DNA of 64,000 nt from G958295935 sp965224235 (GTDB lineage: Bacteria; Chloroflexota; Dehalococcoidia; Lucifugimonadales; Lucifugimonadaceae). The stretch lies in contig CBDCYP010000002.1 of the NCBI GenBank assembly GCA_965224235.1, positions 930,001 to 994,000 of the forward strand, in the 5' to 3' direction. Below are positions 35,566-44,631 of this stretch, in pieces (position 1 is the first letter of the stretch; the number at the start of each line of letters is the position of its first letter). The translations under genes and the position numbers were made by a program. Under the pieces are notes generated by a model, which was not told the DNA's origin, did not search any database, and saw nothing but the letters and a program-made list of their open reading frames with translations.

Positions 35566-36155
35566 ATGCGAGGATGCAAGACAATACGCGTTGTGGTCCT
35601 GGTGAATGCGACGAAGGACAGCGAAGCGGAGATCATTCCTTCGACTGAGCTCCTCGAGGCCATGCGCAATTACACCGGGGAATTGTTCAACGCCGGCATA
35701 CTTTTGGCTGGCGAGGGCTTGTACCCTTCAACCGCGGGTAAGCGGGTAAGCAGGCGGCCTTTGACGGCTCGAACCGCACCGTTATCGACGGGCCGATTGA
35801 GCGGACCTGCGAATTGGTGGCTGGTTTCTGGATATGGGAGGAAAAAACATGGCTGAGGCGGTCGAGAGGGTTAAGCGCTGCTCCAATCCGATGTTGGGCC
35901 CCGGCGAAATCGAGATTCGCCCGCCGTTCGAGGTTGCTGACTTAGAGGGTGTCTAATAAGTCCCTCCGTCCTGAGCAATACCGGGCGGTCCGGGGTCAAC
36001 TGTATGGGCCGGCCCGCCTCGTTGAAAGTAGATTCTTCGGCTTCGCTCAGAATGACAGAATGACAATGGTTTTAGACACCCTCTTAGGTGAAGCCATGCC
36101 ACCTGAGCTGCGCGAACAAGAGGTACGGATCAGTGAACAGGTGGACGGCCGCTAA
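35566..36155 (+). pseudogene. YCII-related (DGPF) protein gene, frameshifted and interrupted by a miniature element
   Basis: The first part reads VVVLVNATKDSEAEIIPSTELLEAMRNYTGELFNAGILLAGEGLYPS, the usual YCII/DGPF start. The frame then shifts near 35740, with homology continuing in other frames (RTVIDGPIERTCELVAGFW; AEAVERVKRCSNPMLGPGEIEIRPPFEVADL). At 35945-36083 a miniature element interrupts it, after which the proper C-terminus follows (GEAMPPELREQEVRISEQVDG, stop at 36155). Removing the element and one TTA restores GAC-TTA-GGT in frame. Confidence 0.75.
35945..36083. mobile_element. Miniature element with IS5-type ends, copy C (in YCII gene)
   Basis: 139 bp with perfect ends GAGGGTGTCTAA / TTAGACACCCTC, flanked by TTA on both sides (35942-35944, 36084-36086). 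It matches the copies at 13461 and 19781 except for a short internal duplication (AGAATGAC repeated). It lies within the coding sequence of a YCII-type gene. Confidence 0.9.
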
Positions 36156-36311
36156 GACCGATCCCTGCTTTGGATAACGGGGTCGGGTGGAATGCTCTTG
36201 CGTTGTACGGGGGGTTAAGCGGTTCAAATCCCCTGAACTCCCTCTAGAATATGGGTCCCCAAAACCATTCGTGAATGTTCGCGTCCCTTCGTGGATGAGA
36301 AAGGGGTTCCC

Positions 36312-36713
36312 ATGGAACCGCGCATCAGCATTGTCACCCTGGGCGTTACTGACCTGCCCCGCTCGGTGGAGTTTTACCGGGACGGATTGGGGCTACCCCT
36401 CTTTGACGAAAACACCGAATCCATTGCTTTTTTCCAGAACCGGGGCGCCTGGTTGGCCCTGTACCCCCTTGAGTCCCTGGCCGCCGACGCTGGCGTTGGC
36501 ACAGAGGGCAGCGGCTTTTCCGGCGTCACCCTGGCTCACAACGTCCGCACCCGGGAGGAGGTGGACGCCCTGCTGGAGGTAGCCGTAGCCGCCGGCGCCA
36601 CCCTGGTCAAGCCGGCCCAGGACACGTTCTGGGGCGGTTACTCCGGATACTTTGCCGACCCAGAGGGCTACCTTTGGGAAATCGCCTGGAACCCACACTT
36701 TCAGATTGAGTGA
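36312..36713 (+). CDS. VOC (glyoxalase/bleomycin-resistance-like) family protein
   Basis: 133 residues from the ATG at 36312 (AAGGGG upstream). Two beta-alpha-beta-beta-beta units are visible: ISIVTLGVTDLPRSVEFYRDGLGLPLF and GVTLAHNVRTREEVDALLEVAVAAGATLVKPAQDTFWGGYSGYFADPEGYLWEIAWNP. The last motif includes the conserved metal-binding Glu. The substrate is unknown. It is the only intact VOC gene here; three others nearby are broken. Confidence 0.9.
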   Translation: MEPRISIVTLGVTDLPRSVEFYRDGLGLPLFDENTESIAFFQNRGAWLALYPLESLAADAGVGTEGSGFSGVTLAHNVRTREEVDALLEVAVAAGATLVKPAQDTFWGGYSGYFADPEGYLWEIAWNPHFQIE

Positions 36714-37048
36714 CTGGCCAGTCTTTTAATGGGACCTCACAGCGAATAGATCGCACTACGGCATTGCGCGGCACACTATTTCCGTGTCACGGCCAACTGA
36801 CCTCAGCCGAGCCTGTAGTCTCACCTCCCCATAGATTCATCAGCGCCGAACAACTTTGAGGTTGTGAAAATCGTCTTTGCGGACATTATTACCTTCGATA
36901 TCAATGTGGAAGAGGCAGTGGCAACTGGTGTGGTGTGGAATGGCCACAGCCATAGCTTGTTTTCGGAATGGCGCCGCATCGATAATAAGGGCGTCGACTG
37001 TTTTCATCTCCGCCAATAAGGAACAACGTCGTACCCGCCCCTGCGCGA
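36714..37048. other. Intergenic, no gene seen
   Basis: About 335 bases between the VOC gene and the Fic relic. Only short unconvincing frames; no recognised RNA or repeat. Confidence 0.45.
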
Positions 37049-37690
37049 ATGCGTCAACCTCATGGGCATGTGATGAACTGCCCCGGCAGCTATCGGGCCT
37101 ACGTGCCGAACCCGCTCCCACCGGCCCTAACGTGGAACGAAGGGCTCTCAGCAAGCCTTTCGTCCTCCGACCGGGCTATAGGCAGGATTGCGGGCGAGGG
37201 ACGGCGCTTACCCAATCCGCACCTGCTGACCCGGCCCTTTGTCCGTAAGGAGGCCGTTTTATCCAGCCGCATCGAGGGAACCCTGGCGACCCTCTGGGAG
37301 TTGCTCGCCGCCGAGGCCGGCGCGGCCGTTTAGCGAAGCCCTGCCGACCTCCTCGAAGCGGGCAACTATGTCACCGCCCTGGAGTACGGCCTGGAATACC
37401 TGAAGACGTTGCCCGCATCATTGCGATTGGTGCGCCGAGATACACGAATGCCTCACGCGGGGCGTTCGGGGCGAAGTGGCTACAACCGGGGAGTTCCGGC
37501 GCAACCAGAACTGGATCGGGCCATCCGGATGCATGCTGAACGACGCGACCTATGTCCCGCCCCACCCTCGGAACTGATGCAGCGTCTGAGTGCGTGGGAG
37601 CGTTTCCTGCATGACGACTCCCTCGCCTCCTTGTGCAACCAATCGTGCGAATCGTACGCTACCAGGGCGCTAGTCCCCCTGAAGCGCCAG
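37049..37690 (+). pseudogene. Fic-family protein relic
   Basis: The first frame has the Fic N-terminal pattern (SYRAYVPNPLPPALTWNEGLSASLSSSDRAIGRIAGEGRRLPNPHLLTRPFVRKEAVLSSRIEGTLATLWELLAAEAG), including the inhibitory-helix-like S-x-x-x-E-G. A stop at 37331 and at least two frameshifts follow; homology continues in pieces (LEAGNYVTALEYGLEYLKTLP; GEFRRNQNWIG; NDATYVPP; ELMQRLSAWERFLHDDSLASL) and ends before the catalytic H-P-F-x-x-G-N-G-R motif. The gene is dead and lacks its AMPylation site. Confidence 0.72.
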
Positions 37691-37777
37691 CCCAAAACCC
37701 CTACCCCACACTAACCCTCCCCCGTGGTAGCATCTCGTGACTTGAACTGGCTTGGTCTCGTCTAGGGGGCATGCGAG

Positions 37778-40246
37778 ATGCCTGGCGGTACGATACCGAG
37801 GCACGCCAGGGCGGTCGTTGTTGGCGCGGGGATCGCCGGTTGCAGCGTGGCATACCATCTGACGAAGCTCGGATGGAGAGACGTCGTCGTCGTCGAACAG
37901 GGCCCGCTATTCGAGACCGGTGGCTCCACGTCCCACGCGCCTGGCCTCGTCTTTCAGATCAACCCATCCAAGACCATGACGAGCTTTGCTCGCTACACCG
38001 TTGACTTGTGGTCGCGGCTGGAACTCGACGGCGTTCCATGCGCCAAAGCCGTGGGCAGCCTGGAGGTGGCCTGGACGCCGGAGCGGCTCGCCGACCTGAA
38101 GCGGAAGGTCGGGCACGGCTTGAGCTGGGGTGTCGAGGCCCACATGCTCAGCGCAACCGAGGCGCGCGGCCTCTTCCCGATGCTGTCCGGGCGCGCCCTG
38201 GGGGCGATCTACGTCCCTTCGGACATCCATACAAAGGCGACCAGTCCGGCCGAGGCAATGGCGCGAATGGCCGAGCGCAACGGCGCGGCGTTCTACGGCA
38301 ACGTCAAGGTCACCGGCTTCGGAATCGCCGTAAGGCGCGTCACCGCGGTCCACACCACCGAAGGCGACATTAAGACAGACCTAGTCGTCTCTGCCGCCGG
38401 CATCTGGGCGCCGAAACTCGGTGCTCTGGCTGGCGTGCCCATCCCGCTGTCGCCGATGCAGCACATCTACGCGGTTACCACTCCTCTGCCGGAGCTGGCC
38501 GGCGCCGCCGAGGAAATATCCATACCGTTCTTGCGCCACCAAGACGCATCCATGTACTTCCGACAGGTGGGTGAGGCCATCGGAATTGGCTCGTACCGGC
38601 ATGAACCCCTGCTCGTGGAAGCCGACGACATCCTCGACCATGGGGAAGCTCCCATCGCCCCGGCCGAGATGCCGTTTACGCCCGACCACTTCGAGAATGC
38701 GGTGACAGCGGCGACGGAGGCGCTGCCCTGCCTTGAGGGCGCGGGCTTGACGCGTAGGTTCAACGGCTTGTTCTCGTTCACCAACGACGGCTTCCCCGTG
38801 CTAGGCGAATCGCCGCAGGTACACGGATTCTGGTCGGCGCAGGCCGTGTGGATAACCCACGCCGCAGGCGTAGGCAGGGCGGTCGCCGAGTGGATCGTGA
38901 ACGGCGAACCGACCGTCGACCTTCGAGAGTGCGACATCAGGCGGTTTCACCCGCACGCGCTCAGCCGCCCATATGTCCGGGCTCGGGCCGCTCAGCAGTA
39001 CCGCGAGGTTTACGACATCATCCACCCGCGGCAGCAGATGGCCGATCCCCGAAACATCCGGCTGACCCCCTTCTATGTGCGGCAACAGGAACTCGGCGGC
39101 GTATTCTTCGAAAACGCAGGGTGGGAACGCCCCCAGTGGTACGACGCCAACCAGCACCTGGTCGAAGCGCTCCCCGTTACCGGCGAATCGCGCGCTGGCT
39201 GGGCGGCGCGTGAGTGGTCGCCGACCGTTGCGGCCGAGCACGTTGCAACCCGTGAGCGTGTTGCCATATTCGACCTCACTCCATTCGCCAAGTTCGAGGT
39301 GATCGGCCCGGGCGCGCTGCGCTTCCTCCAGCATCTCGCTTCCAACCAGATGATCAGACCCGTCGGATCGATCACGTACACGTCTATGCTCACCCCTGGC
39401 GGCGGAATCAAGTGCGACCTCACGGTAACGCGGCTCGGCAAGGAGCGTTTCCTGGTGGTCACCGGCGGAGCGATGGGACTCCACGATCTGGACTGGATTC
39501 AGTCGCATATATCGGACGATCTCTCGGTGAATGTTGACGATGTCTCGTCGGGTCTATGCTGCGTCGGCCTGTGGGGACCGAGGGCGCGCGATTTGCTAAG
39601 CCGCGTCTCCGAGGACGACTTGAGCGACGGCGGATTCCCGTACATGACCGCGAAGCCGATCACAATTGGTGAGGTTCCCTCGCTGGCGCTACGTATCTCA
39701 TACGTGGGTGAGCTTGGCTGGGAGATCTACACTTCCGCCGAACAGGGTTTGCGGCTATGGGACACTCTGTGGGAGGCAGGTCAGCCGCTCAACGTCATCG
39801 CCGCGGGAGGAGGCGCGTTCGACTCGCTCCGGCTGGAAAAGGGGTACAGGCTGTGGGGAAACGACATCCACACAGAGTACAACCCGTACGAAGCCGGCAT
39901 AGGATTCGCCGTGAAGATGAGGAAAGGCGATTTCGTCGGCAGGGACGCGCTCGGCAAACTGCTGGCGCGAGGCCTGAAGCGCAAGCTGTGCTGCATGACG
40001 CTCGACGATCCGAAGTCTGTGGTCGTGGGTAAGGAACCTATCCTGGACGGCGACCGGGCGCTCGGCTATGTGACCAGCGCGAACTTCGGCCACTCGATTG
40101 GCCGAGGCATCGTATATGGGTACCTGCCCATCGACTTCGCCGAGGTGGGAACGAATGTCGACGTCCTCTACTTTGGAGCGCGTCTCAAGGCGACTGTGGC
40201 GACTGAGCCTCTATACGATCCGGACGGCAGCCGGATGAGGGCATGA
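37778..40246 (+). CDS. Dimethylglycine/sarcosine dehydrogenase-like flavoprotein
   Basis: 822 residues in the usual three-part layout: FAD-binding DAO domain (VVVGAGIAGCSVAYHLTKLGWRDVVVVEQ at about 13-41), with STSHAPG carrying the His that is covalently flavinylated in DMGDH; a FAO_M middle part (RPYVRARAAQQYREVYDI); and a C-terminal GcvT-like folate domain (about 480-820). Such enzymes demethylate dimethylglycine or sarcosine and pass formaldehyde to tetrahydrofolate. The ATG follows AGGGGG. With the DmdA-like gene (43.1 kb) and the Mgd cluster it suggests methylated-amine use. Confidence 0.9.
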   Translation: MPGGTIPRHARAVVVGAGIAGCSVAYHLTKLGWRDVVVVEQGPLFETGGSTSHAPGLVFQINPSKTMTSFARYTVDLWSRLELDGVPCAKAVGSLEVAWTPERLADLKRKVGHGLSWGVEAHMLSATEARGLFPMLSGRALGAIYVPSDIHTKATSPAEAMARMAERNGAAFYGNVKVTGFGIAVRRVTAVHTTEGDIKTDLVVSAAGIWAPKLGALAGVPIPLSPMQHIYAVTTPLPELAGAAEEISIPFLRHQDASMYFRQVGEAIGIGSYRHEPLLVEADDILDHGEAPIAPAEMPFTPDHFENAVTAATEALPCLEGAGLTRRFNGLFSFTNDGFPVLGESPQVHGFWSAQAVWITHAAGVGRAVAEWIVNGEPTVDLRECDIRRFHPHALSRPYVRARAAQQYREVYDIIHPRQQMADPRNIRLTPFYVRQQELGGVFFENAGWERPQWYDANQHLVEALPVTGESRAGWAAREWSPTVAAEHVATRERVAIFDLTPFAKFEVIGPGALRFLQHLASNQMIRPVGSITYTSMLTPGGGIKCDLTVTRLGKERFLVVTGGAMGLHDLDWIQSHISDDLSVNVDDVSSGLCCVGLWGPRARDLLSRVSEDDLSDGGFPYMTAKPITIGEVPSLALRISYVGELGWEIYTSAEQGLRLWDTLWEAGQPLNVIAAGGGAFDSLRLEKGYRLWGNDIHTEYNPYEAGIGFAVKMRKGDFVGRDALGKLLARGLKRKLCCMTLDDPKSVVVGKEPILDGDRALGYVTSANFGHSIGRGIVYGYLPIDFAEVGTNVDVLYFGARLKATVATEPLYDPDGSRMRA

Positions 40247-40654
40247 GCCGCACAGACCACTCGCCGCCGTCGACAAACGGAGGAGGGGACAGATTCGTCG
40301 CAACAACCGGCCTGAACTCTCCCAAGGGCGCCGGTCTCATGGGGCGCCACAAGATCTCACCACTTGCATGATGCCGATAACCCTTCTAATTGGTGAGGCC
40401 ACAGGCGGGTTTCAAGAGCCTGTTTCAGAATCCTCGGACCTCTGGGGTCACGATTGATTGGATTCCGGTTTTCGACGGAATTAAGAGGGGTGGCGCCGTA
40501 TTCCAATCTCGTAATTCCCGTAAGAAGAGACCTTTGCGTAACCTCTACACATGTCATTTGTATGTTGCGAAGGACCCAAGCCATCCAGACGGCATGCCCC
40601 GTCCCTCTTACCCAGACCCCTCGGCTTCGCTCGGGGTGACATGGGCGGTACTCA

Positions 40655-42293
40655 GAGGCTGTGAGTTTTTTGGGTTCTGTTGTTGTTAGGCGGCATGTTG
40701 GTGGCGGAAAGCGCCATTGGGAAGTTTCACCGGGGCGGGCGCTTGTTGAGGGAGGCAGAATTGCGGGACAGCATTGGCCGCTTTCCGGGCGAATTCACTA
40801 GGGAATCCGGATTGACTGGTCCGGAGCTTATCGGCTGTGCCTGCTTAACCCCCGTGTCTGCCTACGCCATGAACGCCTCCCAACGCAGGAGGTTGTGGGC
40901 CACGGCGACAAGGAGCATTACGCTGGTGATTTTGGCAAGTCCCCGTACGTTGAATTGGCTCACTCCGTGAAGACGCACCTGGGCGTTCGTCCACTCGGCT
41001 ACAGACGCCCGCTGCCTGTATATGGCTTTGGCCTCGCCGGTGGCCATCCGTTGACGCCACCTTGCCACGTCCGGCCCGTCCCCGTAGCGGGGATCGTAAC
41101 GCTCCCGTTCGGGCTTGTTCCGGGGCAACCTCACCGGCGCATACACACTCACCCCACGTTGCTCCAGAGCGGTGATGTCCTCCCGGGTAGCGAAGCCCCC
41201 GTCCATCAGGTAGGAGTCAGGGCGCCGGCCCGTCCGCCTGACCAGTTGTTCCTCCATGGGCGCCGCTTGCCCTGCGTCCGTACCCGACGATGTGACCCCT
41301 ACTCCGACGATGATCCCGTTGGCGCTATCAGTGGCCAGTTCGATATTGCAGGCTGGCCGGAAGCCGCCATCCGGCATCTTCATCACCGTTGCCTGGGGGT
41401 CTGTGGTGGATACCCGCGCCTTCGTAACCTTGGGACGCTGAGCCTTCGCCTTGGTGTGCTGTTGGCGTTCCTTCTTCGCTTGTGCCCGGGGCAAGTACGA
41501 CAGCGCCTCCCGGACCCGTTCCTCCCGCTCTCGCGCCGCACGCTCCCGCGCCGCACGTTCACGCCGCGTCACACCGGAATCGGGACGCTCCCGCTCCTGC
41601 GCCAGCCGCTCCACCTGCGCCCGCGCCTCCTCCATGCGCCTCTTCAATCCCTGCGCGCCGCGAAAGGACGCGGCGCCGGCGCTCGCCCTCACCCGCATCC
41701 CGTCTTGAGCCACACGCTCCAGCAGGACCGCCCCTGCGGCCATCAGAGAACCTATGATCTGGGTCAAAAGGCCGTCCAGCGCCTCCTGGTGGGCTACCCG
41801 GAAGTCAGAGAGCATGTGATAGTTGACAGGTACGTTCCCCCTCATCCAGCGGTAGGCGTCGTGCTCTTCGCACAAACGCGCCAGCCGGCGGGCGCTCCCT
41901 ATACCGTCAACCGTGGCCAGAAGCCACAACGCCAGCAGCGCTTTGGGGTCTGTCGTTGGGCGGCCTGGCCGGTTCTCCACCGCCTTGACCGGCGCATAAA
42001 AGGCCGACAGGTCCAACCTCTCCAAAAAGCTCCATATAACACGGGCCCGATGCTCTTGAGGCAACCGAGATTCCAGGTCCAATACCGCCCACTCAGGCTG
42101 ATTCCGCACCGGCCGCAGCGCCCGGGCCTCACCCGGACTCGTTGGCGCAGGCGCTCGCTTCTCCTCGATGGCCGGAAGTTCAAACAGCGTCTCTTCACTC
42201 ATGTGTTCACCTCGCCGATATGGCTGCCCAATATCGTTGTCCAGCAATCAGCCTCTCAATACCATAGGAGCATAAATGATTTATTCACAGGCT
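40655..42293 (-). mobile_element. IS1182-type insertion sequence, copy 2
   Basis: 1,639 bp, the same length as copy 1, with ends GAGGCTGTGA and TCACAGGCT. It is flanked by CTCA at 40651-40654 and 42294-42297. The joined flanks (GCGGTACTCA plus GGGTGACATGGAGTGAGG) match an uninterrupted sequence at about 5291-5316 almost exactly, giving a clean empty site elsewhere in the window. Confidence 0.9.
40862..42202 (-). CDS. IS1182-family transposase
   Basis: 446 residues from ATG at 42202 (GAGGTG ribosome site). The sequence is the same as the transposase at 3395-4735 apart from Ala for Val near residue 28 and Arg for Cys in the linker (GLKRRMEEA). DDE-type catalytic segments (DPQATVMKMPDGGF, YLMDGGFATREDI) are intact, so it is probably active. 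Confidence 0.92.
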   Translation of the reverse strand: MSEETLFELPAIEEKRAPAPTSPGEARALRPVRNQPEWAVLDLESRLPQEHRARVIWSFLERLDLSAFYAPVKAVENRPGRPTTDPKALLALWLLATVDGIGSARRLARLCEEHDAYRWMRGNVPVNYHMLSDFRVAHQEALDGLLTQIIGSLMAAGAVLLERVAQDGMRVRASAGAASFRGAQGLKRRMEEARAQVERLAQERERPDSGVTRRERAARERAAREREERVREALSYLPRAQAKKERQQHTKAKAQRPKVTKARVSTTDPQATVMKMPDGGFRPACNIELATDSANGIIVGVGVTSSGTDAGQAAPMEEQLVRRTGRRPDSYLMDGGFATREDITALEQRGVSVYAPVRLPRNKPERERYDPRYGDGPDVARWRQRMATGEAKAIYRQRASVAEWTNAQVRLHGVSQFNVRGLAKITSVMLLVAVAHNLLRWEAFMA

Positions 42294-42600
42294 CTCAGGG
42301 TGACATGGAGTGAGGAATCACTGGTCGGGGAGCTAGTTATGCAAAGGTGTCTGAGAACGGGAATCTGATGCCCTGACGGGCGGTACGAAACTAAGCAGGA
42401 ACCTTCTGAAACAGGCTCTTCAATCCCGACTCTACGAAATGAATTGGCGGCGTAATCACAACGAATTGATAGTAATGTCCTGAACACCCCTACCGTCACA
42501 CTGAGTTTCCTCCCCGTGTCACCCTGAGCGAATCCGAAGGGTCTGGGGTCAGAGGGGCGGACCTTTCTGCCAGGTAGGCGGTAGATTCTTCGGCTGCGCT

Positions 42601-42775
42601 CAGAATGACAGCGTTTAGCCAGAACGACAGCGTTTAGCCAGAACGACAGCGTTTAGCCAGAATGACAGCGTTTAGCCAGTACGACAGCGTTTAGCCAGAA
42701 CGACAGCGGTTAGCCAGAACGACAGAGGTTAGTCAGAACGACAGAGGTTAGTCAGAATGATACGGGTTAGTCAGA
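42601..42775. repeat. Tandem repeat, 19-bp unit, about nine copies
   Basis: Units of the form CAGAACGACAGCGTTTAGC repeat with drift (AATGAC, GTACGAC; GTTTAGCC to GGTTAGTC toward the right). The array is framed by the dispersed GATTCTTCGGCTGCGCTCAG motif on its left. The unit looks like the tail of that motif (CAGAATGACAG) amplified. No gene. Confidence 0.88.
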
Positions 42776-42910
42776 ATCACTATGGCCTTGCGAAGGCCGC
42801 ACGAGGTGATGAAAATGGGGCGAAGTCTCGCGGCCGCGGGGAAGGCGGGTTTGAAAACTTCCACTACAATACGACACGGTGGCGGCATCTATTTTCATAT
42901 CAATGACAAT
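42776..42910. repeat. Degenerate relative of the 16.8/17.1-kb repeat unit
   Basis: Starting TCACTATGGCCTTGCGAAGG and including TCTCGCGGCCGCGGGG and ATACGACACGG, this stretch follows the 3' half of the tandem unit at 16711-17332. Its T-arm-like hairpin is broken here (GGCGGGTTTGAAAACTTCC). The remaining bases to 43076 are the leader of the DmdA-like gene, with GGAGG before its GTG. Confidence 0.75.
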
Positions 42911-43076
42911 GGTTTGCGCTTTGCGGCGTCGGCGCCTCATTAGCACCCCTTAACGAACTGTTCCGGCCCGCCGAAGCCGGCAGCACATGTAGAACAACGC
43001 CAGCCAATCGAGGCCCTTGTCCGTTGGCATCATGTCGAATTGGTACAACAACCTCGTCTAATTTGGAGGTCATCAG

Positions 43077-44318
43077 GTGACGCAAACTCTGGTAATCGAC
43101 GGTCTCAAGAGGCGGCACGTGCCGATCAACCTTCGGCAAAGCGGGAACAGCGACGCCCGTATGTTGATATCTGCCCGCATCAGAAAGTCGCCGTGGTGGC
43201 ACCTGTCGAAGGCGGCAGGATGCTGGGCCTATACAACCTACAACCACTTGTACCATCCGCGCGCGTACGTCAATCCTGAGGATGGCGGGCTGCTAGAGGA
43301 GTACAAGTACCTCACCCAGGACGTCAGCATGTGGGACGTTGCTGTCGAGCGTCAGATACGGGTTAAAGGCCCGGATGCCGCCGACTTCGTCAACCTGTTG
43401 ATAACCCGTGACGTTCACACTTTATTGCCAATAATGCAGGCGCGTTATGTGATTCTGTGCAACCAGTACGGCGGCGTCATCAACGACCCGGTGCTGCTGC
43501 GGGTCGCCGCCGATGAGTTCTGGTTCAGCATCTCGGATTCCGACGTCGTTCTCTGGGCGCAGGGGGTCAACTCCTACGCCGGGCTCAATGTCGAGATCGA
43601 CGAGATCGACGTGGCCCCGCTCCAGATACAGGGCCCCAAGTCGGTTCTGCTGATGGAGAAGATGTTCGGCCCCCGCGTGAGGGAAATCCCGTACTACCAC
43701 ATCATTCACGAAACTCTGAACGGCCATGCGGTAACCATATCCCGCACAGGTTTCTCTGCTGAGGTCGGCTTCGAAATATACCTGCACGACGCAATGCTCC
43801 ACGCGGACAACGTTTGGCCGTACATCCTGGACCAGGGCCGGGAGTTCAACCTACACGTTATCGCCCCCAGTCACATCCGTCGTCTGGAGGCAGGAATCTT
43901 GTCCTATGGTCAGGATATGGACATAGAGAACAATCCATACGAAGTCAGGCTCGGCTGGCAGGTGGACCTGAACAAGAGAAACTTCATAGGAAAGGACGCA
44001 CTGGCCAAGATCAAGAAAGAGGGGGTCAAGCAACGCCTCGTTGGTTTGAAGGTCGGAGGCGAACCGATTATCTGGTACAACGAGGACTTCTACCCAGTGA
44101 AGGACATCGACACCGGCGACGACGTGGGCTACATCACCAGCGCATTCTGGTCCCCAAACGTCGGGTCGAACATCGCCCTGGCCGTGATGCCGCGCACGCA
44201 TTGGAGGATGGGCACTCGTGTCAAGGCGCTGCTCCCCCAGGACGGCATCGTCGACGCCGAGGTGGTGCGAGTCCCATTCTTCGACCCGACCAAGGAGCTG
44301 CCCAAGACGGTTCTCTAA
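43077..44318 (+). CDS. GcvT-family protein resembling DMSP demethylase DmdA
   Basis: 413 residues from GTG at 43077 after GGAGG. It is a stand-alone GcvT folate domain. The N-terminal pattern WAYTTYNHLYHPRAY...EEYKYLTQDVSMWDVAVERQIRVKGPDAADFVNLLITRD and LSYGQDMDIENNPYEVRLGWQVDLNK...FIGKDAL are shared with DmdA and its close relatives, in which a methyl group is moved to tetrahydrofolate. Many DmdA-like proteins act on other methylated substrates, so DMSP use is not proven. No DMSP genes (dmdBCD) adjoin it. Confidence 0.82.
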   Translation: MTQTLVIDGLKRRHVPINLRQSGNSDARMLISARIRKSPWWHLSKAAGCWAYTTYNHLYHPRAYVNPEDGGLLEEYKYLTQDVSMWDVAVERQIRVKGPDAADFVNLLITRDVHTLLPIMQARYVILCNQYGGVINDPVLLRVAADEFWFSISDSDVVLWAQGVNSYAGLNVEIDEIDVAPLQIQGPKSVLLMEKMFGPRVREIPYYHIIHETLNGHAVTISRTGFSAEVGFEIYLHDAMLHADNVWPYILDQGREFNLHVIAPSHIRRLEAGILSYGQDMDIENNPYEVRLGWQVDLNKRNFIGKDALAKIKKEGVKQRLVGLKVGGEPIIWYNEDFYPVKDIDTGDDVGYITSAFWSPNVGSNIALAVMPRTHWRMGTRVKALLPQDGIVDAEVVRVPFFDPTKELPKTVL

Positions 44319-44631
44319 ATGAGCGCCGCTCAGGCCGCCAAATCCACTGCCCCGGATTTGTGCATACCAAGAAACTATCTCAAAAGTCCCGTCATTCTCG
44401 CGAACGCGGGAATCTGGACGGCGAGACAGACGGGTTTGGCCACTCGAAGGGTAGATTTGAGTTAGTTCCTAACGGTCTACCAAGCCACATTCAACGCACT
44501 CCGGTACATGGTTGAGCGTGGTCAGGCGCCGGGTTCGGGCCCCCAAAACGGCGGGGCGAGGGAGATGCCCAGCGGCACGAGGAGGGACTGCGATGCCTGG
44601 CGACATAAAGCCATAAGACTTTATAGGCGTC
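44319..44631. other. Intergenic, no gene seen
   Basis: About 310 bases between the DmdA-like gene and the GyrI-like gene. Only short frames without family resemblance and no marked hairpin. Confidence 0.4.

Larger units (their letters stand above)
40416..42418. repeat. Dispersed inverted-repeat element (family B) with IS1182 nested inside
   Basis: Ends GAGCCTGTTTCAGA (40416-40429) and TCTGAAACAGGCTC (42405-42418) are perfectly complementary over 14 bases and extend outward (TTCAAGAG / CTCTT). Without the IS and its duplicated CTCA the element is about 360 bp. The left part, inverted, resembles the right half of the copy at 6414-6583, and it includes one unit of the CGGCTTCGCTCGGGG repeat. 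IS1182 copy 2 lies within that repeat unit. Confidence 0.7.

Noticed and set aside
36160..36240. Possible tRNA relic (GGTTCAAATCCCC-like T-arm)
   Set aside because: No matching acceptor, D or anticodon stems could be drawn.
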